From NCBI RefSeq assembly GCF_003261575.2, contig NZ_CP036175.1, positions 1,798,001 through 1,862,000 on the forward strand: DNA of 64,000 nucleotides. The letters are read 5' to 3'. Shown one piece after another: positions 1 through 6,295 of this stretch (its first letter is position 1; every line of letters starts with the position of its first letter). Both the position numbers and the translations under genes were made by a program. This DNA is from Klebsiella huaxiensis. Its GTDB lineage: Bacteria > Pseudomonadota > Gammaproteobacteria > Enterobacterales > Enterobacteriaceae. The notes under the pieces were generated by a model, which saw nothing but the letters and a program-made list of their open reading frames with translations, was not told the origin of the DNA and searched no databases.

Positions 1-819
1 AGCGATGTGCGTTGAGGTGGTACCAATCAGCGAGATGGTATCGCCGGGGACCAGGATATCGGCATCGGCAGGTTTACGGCAGCGGTTGATAACCTGCTGG
101 TTAATGCGATGGTCGAGGATAAGCAGCGAGCCCTTAGCCGGGAACATGGCGACGCGCAGGTCGGCATATTCGGCGATGCGCTGCCCCCAGATCCCGGCAG
201 CGTTAACCACCACGCTGGCGCGTAGAGCCTGCGCCTGACGCTGTGAGTGGTTGTAGAGTTGTACGCCGCTGACGGTATCGCCATTGCGCAGCAGACCCGT
301 CACTTCGCAGCCGGTATAAATCAAGGCGCCATGCTCGCGAGCATCCAGCATATTGGCGGCAGTGAGGCGGAACGGGTCGACTGTGCCGTCAGGAACCTGC
401 ACCGCGCCGAGCAGCGTTGGGTTAACCGCAGGCTCAATACGCAGCGCTTCGGCAGGTGTCAGAGGATTGGCATCGATGCCCGCTTGTTGACAGGCGGTAA
501 TAAAGGTTTGCTGGTAGGCCAGGTCGTCTTCGGGGAGGGTGATAAACAATCCGCTGGTCGGTTCAATACAGTGGCGGGCGATGCGGCGTAAAATGCGGTT
601 TTCGCTGATGCACTCCCGCGCTGATTCGCTATCGGTGACCGCATAGCGCGCGCCGCTGTGCAGCAATCCATGGTTGCGGCCAGTAGCCCCGGTAGCGATA
701 TCATAACGCTCAACCAGCGCCACCTTCAGTCCGCGCAGCGCGCAGTCGCGCGCAATTCCGGCACCCGTTGCGCCGCCGCCAATAATAATGACCTCGAAGT
801 CTGAGTTGGCAGAATTCAT
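1..819 (-). CDS. glpA: Anaerobic glycerol-3-phosphate dehydrogenase subunit A, 5' part (runs off left edge)
   Basis: The reverse strand reads from ATG at 819 without a stop to base 1, giving the first 273 residues of a protein that is about 540 residues in E. coli. The N-terminus has the FAD-binding glycine cluster GGGATGAG at residues 14-21, followed by stretches matching GlpA such as TGATGRNHGLLHSGARYAV and VPDGTVDPFRLTAANML. GlpA is the catalytic FAD subunit of the GlpABC complex, which oxidises glycerol-3-phosphate to dihydroxyacetone phosphate at the inner membrane during anaerobic growth. The C-terminal half and glpBC lie outside the window. GlpR-like sites lie just upstream. Confidence 0.95.
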   Translation of the reverse strand, partial: MNSANSDFEVIIIGGGATGAGIARDCALRGLKVALVERYDIATGATGRNHGLLHSGARYAVTDSESARECISENRILRRIARHCIEPTSGLFITLPEDDLAYQQTFITACQQAGIDANPLTPAEALRIEPAVNPTLLGAVQVPDGTVDPFRLTAANMLDAREHGALIYTGCEVTGLLRNGDTVSGVQLYNHSQRQAQALRASVVVNAAGIWGQRIAEYADLRVAMFPAKGSLLILDHRINQQVINRCRKPADADILVPGDTISLIGTTSTHIA

Positions 820-830
820 TCTGTGCCCCC

Positions 831-905
831 GATGTTCGTTTTACATCATTAAGGCACGTGTTTATTTATTTTTGTTTGATATCGAACATATTCGAACTTA
901 AAACG
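831..905. promoter_or_regulatory. Probable GlpR operator cluster upstream of glpA
   Basis: Half-sites resembling the GlpR operator (TGTTCG and its complement CGAACA) occur at about 833-838 and 883-888, with further TTCGAA and AACGAA copies at 890-906. Repeated half-sites in front of glp operons are bound by the glycerol-3-phosphate-responsive repressor GlpR in E. coli. The match is by eye and no spacing or score was computed. Confidence 0.5.
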
Positions 906-958
906 AAAATTTTATTGCCGTTTTGTGCAGCGGATCGTTTAAATTTTGCCTTCTGTGA

Positions 959-1279
959 CCCGTTGATGGAGGCACTTATATTGCCGACAATTTGCATGCC
1001 ACCGCTGACAAAGCCGGACAGCTGGTAACCTGTTTTCTGATCGCGGCGATTATTATTCGCCCGTTTGCCGGGCAGCGGGTAGGGAAATATTCGAATAAAA
1101 CGGTTCTGATGTTTTCTTCTCTGGCCTTTTTGGTAGTGACTGCGTTATATCCGCTTTGCCATTCTATCGAAGCATTGCTATTTATTCGCGTGCTTCATGG
1201 GAGCACTTTTGGGGTGATAACAACGGTGAAGGGGGCGATTTCTGCGCGCTGTCCGGGTCCAAACTGTCTGCGCCAATAA
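959..1279 (+). pseudogene. Remnant of an MFS transporter gene
   Basis: An open frame without its natural start begins after a stop at 956 and ends at 1279. It encodes about 105 residues typical of major facilitator transmembrane helices 2 to 4: a ...ADNLHATADKAGQLV segment, then RPFAGQRVGKYSNK (the MFS loop 2-3 signature region), a hydrophobic helix and RVLHGSTFGVITTVKGAISA. After this the similarity stops, where intact relatives continue with about 300 more residues. The first helix is also missing. Neither end is present, so this is a decayed gene and not a small protein. It is not GlpT, which K-12 carries at this position. Confidence 0.75.
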
Positions 1280-1304
1280 CGCCTGTTGGGATAGGCTCTA
1301 AGCA

Positions 1305-1559
1305 TTACATCTCAATTTCAATGTCCCCTTTTGCCCGGCAGCAGCAGGGCAAAATTTCTCCCGGCTGGATAAACGCCAGCGGCTCGGTTAGCCAGTCAAC
1401 CTGACCGGAAACCAGCCGCGTGCGGCAGGAGCCGCAGTAGCCTTCGCGGCACTGATACTCCACGTCGATATTGTGCGATTCCAGGGCTGCCAGCAGGGAG
1501 GGATGTTCATCCTGACACTCAAGACGAGTGTCAGAAATCTTCAGAAAAATGCGTTTCAT
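1305..1559 (-). CDS. yfaE: 2Fe-2S ferredoxin YfaE, maintains the NrdB cofactor
   Basis: This 84-residue plant-type ferredoxin has the cysteine pattern C37-X4-C42-X2-C45 plus a distal cysteine in the CCC cluster at 72-74, which together ligate one [2Fe-2S] cluster. In E. coli YfaE delivers electrons or iron to NrdB to regenerate its diferric-tyrosyl radical. Its ATG at 1559 overlaps the nrdB stop by one base (TGATG arrangement), so the two genes are almost certainly co-transcribed and translationally coupled. Size and order match E. coli. Confidence 0.95.
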   Translation of the reverse strand: MKRIFLKISDTRLECQDEHPSLLAALESHNIDVEYQCREGYCGSCRTRLVSGQVDWLTEPLAFIQPGEILPCCCRAKGDIEIEM

Positions 1560-2689
1560 CAGAGCTGGAAGTTGCTCAGATCGTCGGCGTCGACTTCGGA
1601 ATCGATCTGCCCGACCAGGTAAGAACTGACCTCCACTTCCTGTGGCGCAACCTGCACGTTATCGGACACCAGCCAGGTGTTGATCCATGGGATCGGGTTG
1701 GAGCGGGTCTGGAACGGCAGATCGAGACCGACTGCCTGCATGCGGATATTGGTGATGTACTCCACATACTGACAGAGGATATCTTTGTTCAGGCCGATCA
1801 TCGAGCCGTCACGGAACAGATAGTCCGCCCACTCTTTCTCCTGCTGCGCCGCCAGCACGAACAGGTCATAGCACTCCTGCTTGCACTCTTCAGCAATTTC
1901 CGCCATTTCCGGGTCATCGACGCCAGAACGCAGCAGGTTCAGCATATGTTGAGTGCCGGTCAGGTGCAGCGCTTCGTCACGGGCGATCAGGCGGATAATT
2001 TTGGCGTTGCCTTCCATCAGCTTGCGCTCGGCAAAGGCGAATGAGCAGGCGAAGCTGACGTAGAAGCGGATGGCTTCCAGCGCGTTCACGCTCATCAGGC
2101 ACAGGTAGAGTTTCTTTTTCAGCTCGCGCAGGTTAACGGTAATGGTTTTGCCGTTAACGCTGTGTGTACCTTCGCCCAGCAGGTGCCAGTAGCTGGTTAG
2201 CTCGATCAATTCATCGTAATAACTGGAGATCCCTTCCGCGCGTTTCTGAATCTGCTCGTTGGTGACGATATCGTCAAACACCACCGCCGGATCGTTGACG
2301 ATATTACGGATTATATGGGTGTAGGAGCGCGAGTGGATGGTTTCGGAAAACGCCCAGGTTTCAACCCAGGTTTCCAGTTCCGGAATCGAAATCAGCGGCA
2401 GCAGAGCGACGTTCGGACTGCGTCCCTGGATGGAGTCGAGCAGCGTCTGATACTTCAGGTTGCTGATGAAGATATGTTTTTCATGCTCCGGTAGCGCCTG
2501 ATAGTCGATACGGTCACGGGAAACGTCAACCTCTTCCGGACGCCAGAAGAAGGAGAGCTGTTTTTCAATCAGCTTTTCGAAGATGTCATATTTTTGCTGA
2601 TCGTAACGGGCGACGTTCACCGGCTGACCAAAAAACATTGGCTCAAGCAGTTGGTCATTTTTCGTCTGTGAAAAGGTGGTGTATGCCAT
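1559..2689 (-). CDS. nrdB: Class Ia ribonucleotide reductase beta subunit (radical-generating)
   Basis: The start at 2689 gives MAYTTFSQTKND..., exactly the E. coli NrdB N-terminus, and 376 residues. An in-frame ATG 13 codons upstream lies inside repeat-derived DNA and is rejected. NrdB houses the dinuclear iron site and tyrosyl radical used by NrdA to reduce ribonucleoside diphosphates. Visible conserved parts include the WAFSETIHSRSYTHIIRN segment and the IARDEAL iron-ligand helix. The C-terminal tail ending DDLSNFQL is the peptide that docks on NrdA. It follows nrdA in the operon, separated by a REP-type repeat. Confidence 0.97.
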   Translation of the reverse strand: MAYTTFSQTKNDQLLEPMFFGQPVNVARYDQQKYDIFEKLIEKQLSFFWRPEEVDVSRDRIDYQALPEHEKHIFISNLKYQTLLDSIQGRSPNVALLPLISIPELETWVETWAFSETIHSRSYTHIIRNIVNDPAVVFDDIVTNEQIQKRAEGISSYYDELIELTSYWHLLGEGTHSVNGKTITVNLRELKKKLYLCLMSVNALEAIRFYVSFACSFAFAERKLMEGNAKIIRLIARDEALHLTGTQHMLNLLRSGVDDPEMAEIAEECKQECYDLFVLAAQQEKEWADYLFRDGSMIGLNKDILCQYVEYITNIRMQAVGLDLPFQTRSNPIPWINTWLVSDNVQVAPQEVEVSSYLVGQIDSEVDADDLSNFQL

Positions 2690-2716
2690 TGAAGTGAGTC
2701 CTGTTGAGATTGTATC

Positions 2717-2784
2717 GCCCGGCGGCACTTCGTTTGCCGGGCCTACAAAACCGTAGGCCGGGTAAGCGTAGCGCCACCCGGCAA
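2717..2784. repeat. REP/BIME element between nrdA and nrdB
   Basis: Two imperfect palindromes face each other. Unit one, about 2717-2746, starts GCCCGGCGGC and ends GCCGGGCCTAC. Unit two, about 2753-2782, starts GTAGGCCGGGTAAGCG and ends CCACCCGGC. Both match the enterobacterial REP (PU) consensus, with GTAGGCC heads pointing at each other, the usual arrangement in a bacterial interspersed mosaic element. It fills most of the gap between nrdA and nrdB on the same transcript, where such hairpins can stabilise upstream mRNA. Confidence 0.85.
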
Positions 2785-2790
2785 AATAAC

Positions 2791-5076
2791 TTAGATCTTA
2801 CATGCGCCGCTTTCGCAGCCATCGTCCTGAATGGACGGCGCCAGGTCATCCTGGGCATCTTCCGCGCCATCACGGGTGTTGTGATAGTACAGAGTTTTCA
2901 CGCCGAATTTATAGGCATTGAGCAAGTCTTTCAGCAACTGCTGCATCGGCACTTTTCCTGACGGGAAACGCGTCGGGTCGTAGTTGGTGTTGGCAGAAAT
3001 CGACTGGTCGATAAACTTCTGCATAATGCCCACCAGCTGTAAATAGCCGTCGTTGTTCGGCATTTCCCATAGCAGCTCGTAGCCGTTTTGCAGTTTTTCG
3101 TAATCCGGCACCACCTGGCGCAGGATACCGTCTTTCGACGCTTTGATGCTGACGTGACCGCGCGGCGGTTCAATGCCGTTAGTGGCGTTGGAGATCTGCG
3201 AAGAGGTCTCGGACGGCATCAGCGCGGAGAGCGTGGAGTTACGCAGGCCGTGTGTTTTGATTGATTCGCGCAGGGCTTCCCAGTCGTAGTGCAGGGATTC
3301 GCTGACGATAGCATCGAGATCTTTTTTATAGGTATCGATCGGCAGAACGCCTTTCGCATAGGTGGTTTCGTTAAACCACGGGCATGCGCCTTGCTCGATA
3401 GCCAGCTCGTTAGAAGCTTTCAGCAGGTAATACTGAATGGCTTCGAACGTTTTATGCGTCAGGTTGTTGGCGCTGCCGTCGGAGTAGCGTTTACCGTGCT
3501 TCGCCAGATAGTAGGCGAAGTTAATCACGCCAATACCCAGAGTACGACGACCCATCGCGCCGCGTTTAGCGGCCGGGATCGGGTAGTCCTGGTAATCGAG
3601 CAGGGCGTCCAGAGCGCGAACCGCCAGTACCGCCAGGTCTTCCAGCTCATCAAGGCTATCAATAACGCCGAGGTTGAAAGCGGACAGGGTGCACAGCGCA
3701 ATTTCACCGTTTTCGTCGTTCACATCATCCAGCGGTTTGGTCGGCAGGGCGATTTCCAGGCACAGGTTGGACTGGCGCACCGGTGCGACAACCGGGTCAA
3801 ACGGGCTGTGGGTGTTGCAGTGGTCAACGTTCTGAATATAGATACGGCCGGTAGAGGCGCGTTCCTGCATCATCAGCGAGAACAGTTCAACCGCTTTAAT
3901 ACGCTGTTTGCGGATGCTGTCATCCTGCTCATATTGAGTGTACAGACGCTCGAACTCGTCCTGGTCGGCGAAGAATGCATCGTACAGGCCCGGAACGTCG
4001 GACGGGCTGAACAGGGTGATATCTCCACCTTTCAGCAGACGGGTGTACATAAGCTTGTTGATCTGTACGCCGTAGTCCATGTGACGAACACGGTTAGCGT
4101 CGGTACCACGGTTATTTTTCAGCACCAGCAGGCTTTCAACTTCCAGATGCCACATTGGGTAGAAGAGAGTCGCCGCACCACCGCGCACGCCGCCCTGCGA
4201 GCAGGATTTTACCGCAGTCTGGAAGTGCTTATAGAATGGGATACAACCGGTGTGGAACGCTTCGCCGCCGCGAATCGGGCTACCTAGCGCGCGGATACGA
4301 CCGGCGTTGATACCAATACCGGCACGCTGGGAAACGTATTTCACAATCGCGCTGGAGGTGGCATTGATGGAATCCAGGCTGTCGCCGCACTCAATCAGGA
4401 CGCAGGAGCTGAACTGGCGAGTTGGGGTACGCACGCCGGACATGATCGGCGTTGGCAGCGAGATCTTAAAGGTGGACACCGCGTCATAGAAACGCTTGAT
4501 ATAGTCCAGACGCGTCTCGCGCGGGTAGTTAGAGAACAGGCAGGCGGCAACCAGAATGTACAGGAACTGGGCGCTTTCGTAGATCTCACCGGTCACGCGG
4601 TTCTGCACCAGATATTTCCCTTCCAGCTGCTTAACCGCCGCGTAGGAGAAGGTCATGTCGCGATCGTGCTCGATGAACGAATCCATCTGCTTGAACTCTT
4701 CTTCCGTGTAGTCTTCCAGCAGATGAGTATCGTATTTGCCGTTTTTCACCATCTTTGACACGTGATCGAACAGCGCTGGCGGCTCAAACTGGCCGTAGGC
4801 TTTTTTACGCAGATGGAAAATCGCCAGACGCGCGGCGAGATACTGGTAATCCGGTGCCTCGCGGGAGATAAGGTCCGCAGCGGCTTTAATAATAGTTTCG
4901 TGAATATCGGCGGTTTTGATGCCGTCATAGAACTGAATGTGTGAACGCAGTTCTACCTGAGAAATCGAAACGTTATTCAGTCCTTCTGCCGCCCAATCCA
5001 GCACGCGGTGGATTTTGTCGAGATTGATGCGCTCGGTGCTACCGTCACGCTTTGTCACCAGCAGACTCTGATTCAT
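2791..5076 (-). CDS. nrdA: Class Ia ribonucleotide reductase alpha subunit (catalytic)
   Basis: The start at 5076 gives MNQSLLVTKRDGSTERINLDKI..., aligning with E. coli NrdA, and a 761-residue product. A longer in-frame extension upstream covers promoter DNA and is rejected. The N-terminal ATP-cone (about residues 1-95) is the allosteric activity site. Catalytic features include RQFSSCVLIECGDSLDSI (active-site cysteine), the NLCLEIALPT segment (cysteine radical region) and the C-terminal CESGACKI dithiol pair that re-reduces the active site. It makes dNDPs from NDPs with NrdB during aerobic growth. DnaA and NrdR boxes upstream indicate cell-cycle and dNTP-responsive control. Confidence 0.98.
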   Translation of the reverse strand: MNQSLLVTKRDGSTERINLDKIHRVLDWAAEGLNNVSISQVELRSHIQFYDGIKTADIHETIIKAAADLISREAPDYQYLAARLAIFHLRKKAYGQFEPPALFDHVSKMVKNGKYDTHLLEDYTEEEFKQMDSFIEHDRDMTFSYAAVKQLEGKYLVQNRVTGEIYESAQFLYILVAACLFSNYPRETRLDYIKRFYDAVSTFKISLPTPIMSGVRTPTRQFSSCVLIECGDSLDSINATSSAIVKYVSQRAGIGINAGRIRALGSPIRGGEAFHTGCIPFYKHFQTAVKSCSQGGVRGGAATLFYPMWHLEVESLLVLKNNRGTDANRVRHMDYGVQINKLMYTRLLKGGDITLFSPSDVPGLYDAFFADQDEFERLYTQYEQDDSIRKQRIKAVELFSLMMQERASTGRIYIQNVDHCNTHSPFDPVVAPVRQSNLCLEIALPTKPLDDVNDENGEIALCTLSAFNLGVIDSLDELEDLAVLAVRALDALLDYQDYPIPAAKRGAMGRRTLGIGVINFAYYLAKHGKRYSDGSANNLTHKTFEAIQYYLLKASNELAIEQGACPWFNETTYAKGVLPIDTYKKDLDAIVSESLHYDWEALRESIKTHGLRNSTLSALMPSETSSQISNATNGIEPPRGHVSIKASKDGILRQVVPDYEKLQNGYELLWEMPNNDGYLQLVGIMQKFIDQSISANTNYDPTRFPSGKVPMQQLLKDLLNAYKFGVKTLYYHNTRDGAEDAQDDLAPSIQDDGCESGACKI

Positions 5077-5114
5077 GTGGATTATACCTGTCCGTGAAAG
5101 AAAATATCCCCCAC

Positions 5115-5153
5115 TTATCCACAGATAGCCGTTGTGACTAACTCTGTGGATAA
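5115..5153. promoter_or_regulatory. Two inverted perfect DnaA boxes upstream of nrdA
   Basis: TTATCCACA lies at 5115-5123 and its reverse complement TGTGGATAA at 5145-5153, both perfect 9-mers of the strong DnaA-box type. E. coli nrdAB is known to be regulated by DnaA-ATP through boxes in this position. Between the two boxes are 21 bases. They lie 39-77 bases upstream of the nrdA start codon. Confidence 0.85.
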
Positions 5154-5199
5154 ATACTATATGTAGGGGGTGGTCGATAAAAGAAACGCTATATGGTGA
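5154..5199. promoter_or_regulatory. Pair of NrdR boxes upstream of nrdA
   Basis: Two 16-mers resemble the NrdR consensus ACACWATATATWGTGT: ATACTATATGTAGGGG at 5154-5169 and AAACGCTATATGGTGA at 5184-5199. Their starts are 30 bases apart, about three helical turns, which is the spacing expected for cooperative NrdR tetramer binding. NrdR is the zinc/ATP-cone repressor of ribonucleotide reductase operons. The second box is the weaker match. Confidence 0.75.
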
Positions 5200-5366
5200 G
5201 TATTCTAGTAAGGATTCTTTTGAGTACAAGAGTTGATTTTGAGGTTAAATTGAGGTTGCGGAAGCGTAATGATCGCTAAGTCCACGCCACATAAGGCCTG
5301 GAAGAGATGTCAATAAATCAGAAAAAAAAATGAAAATTTGATCGAGTGCTGATTTCTTCATCGGAA

Positions 5367-5393
5367 GAAAAAATCACGCGGCTTGATGCCGCG
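5367..5393 (-). terminator. Rho-independent terminator of ubiG
   Basis: On the reverse strand a 6-bp GC stem (CGCGGC, loop ATCAA, GCCGCG) at 5377-5393 is followed by TGATTTTTT. It lies 27 bases past the ubiG stop. Confidence 0.8.
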
Positions 5394-5420
5394 CAATCAT
5401 CATAAGAAAAGCAGCTGACG

Positions 5421-6149
5421 TTATGCGCTTTTGGCTGTTGTATGCAACATATAGTTAACATCAACGCCGGGTGCCAGCTTGAAGGTGTTGGTCAGCGGAT
5501 TGTAATGCAGGCCAGTAATATGCTGCTCTTTCAGAATAGTCTGATCAACCCAACCAATCAGCTCCGCGGGTTTAATGAATTTCTTCACGTCATGAGTTCC
5601 CTTCGGCACCATCTTCATTACGTACTCAGCACCCACCACCGCCATTAGCCACGCTTTACCGTTACGGTTAATCGTAGAGAAGAAGACCTGGCCGCCAGGT
5701 TTTACTAATCGCGCACAGGCGTGAACTACGGATTGCGGATCAGGGACATGCTCCAGCATCTCCATACAGGTAACCACGTCATACTGTTGGGCATGCTTCG
5801 CTGCGTGCTCTTCAACGGTTTCCTGGACATATTCGACTTGAATGCCGCTTTCCAGAGCATGCAGTTTTGCCACCTGCAGCGGTTCGAATCCCATATCCAG
5901 ACCGGTCACCGTTGCGCCTTCGCGGGCCATACTTTCGGCAAGAATACCGCCGCCGCAGCCGACATCGAGCACTTTTTTGCCGAACAGGCCGCCGGAGCGC
6001 TCCGCGATATAACCGAGACGTAGAGGATTGATGCGATGCAATGGCTTGAACTCACCCTCTAAATCCCACCAGCGCGATGCGACGGCTTCAAATTTAGCGA
6101 TTTCATTATGATCAACGTTGGGGGCCACCGACGGTTTTTCGGCATTCAT
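5421..6149 (-). CDS. ubiG: Ubiquinone biosynthesis O-methyltransferase
   Basis: UbiG carries out both O-methylations in ubiquinone synthesis using S-adenosylmethionine. The 242-residue product has the SAM-binding motif I VLDVGCGGG near residue 60 and the post-I acidic stretch TGLDMG, and is collinear with the 240-residue E. coli protein, including the N-terminal NVDHNEIAKFEAVASRWWD. It is transcribed divergently from gyrA, as in E. coli, and followed by its own terminator. The yfaL autotransporter gene that I recall lying between ubiG and nrdA in K-12 is absent here. Confidence 0.97.
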   Translation of the reverse strand: MNAEKPSVAPNVDHNEIAKFEAVASRWWDLEGEFKPLHRINPLRLGYIAERSGGLFGKKVLDVGCGGGILAESMAREGATVTGLDMGFEPLQVAKLHALESGIQVEYVQETVEEHAAKHAQQYDVVTCMEMLEHVPDPQSVVHACARLVKPGGQVFFSTINRNGKAWLMAVVGAEYVMKMVPKGTHDVKKFIKPAELIGWVDQTILKEQHITGLHYNPLTNTFKLAPGVDVNYMLHTTAKSA

Positions 6150-6220
6150 GGGCGCTTTTACTCCTTTTCAGTTCAGGTCCGCGAGTATATCAGCAGACCG
6201 CCATGAATAAACCGTATTGG

Positions 6221-6251
6221 TTTACCTCTATCACCGCGGCTGTGTTATAAT
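6221..6251 (+). promoter_or_regulatory. Candidate gyrA promoter
   Basis: A perfect -10 hexamer TATAAT sits at 6246-6251 with TTTACC at 6221-6226 as a weak -35 (19-bp spacer), and a GC-containing stretch follows the -10. E. coli gyrA has a similar promoter whose activity rises when DNA relaxes. The -35 assignment is less certain than the -10. Confidence 0.55.
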
Positions 6252-6295
6252 TTGCGACCTTTGAATCCGGGATACAGTAGAGGGATAGCGGTTAG

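Noticed and set aside
1156..1404. 82-codon frame overlapping the MFS remnant and yfaE 3' end
   Set aside because: No similarity to the expected continuation of the MFS protein and it crosses into yfaE on the other strand.
3289..4287. 332-codon open frame opposite nrdA
   Set aside because: Shadow of the nrdA reading frame; nrdA matches its family along the whole length.
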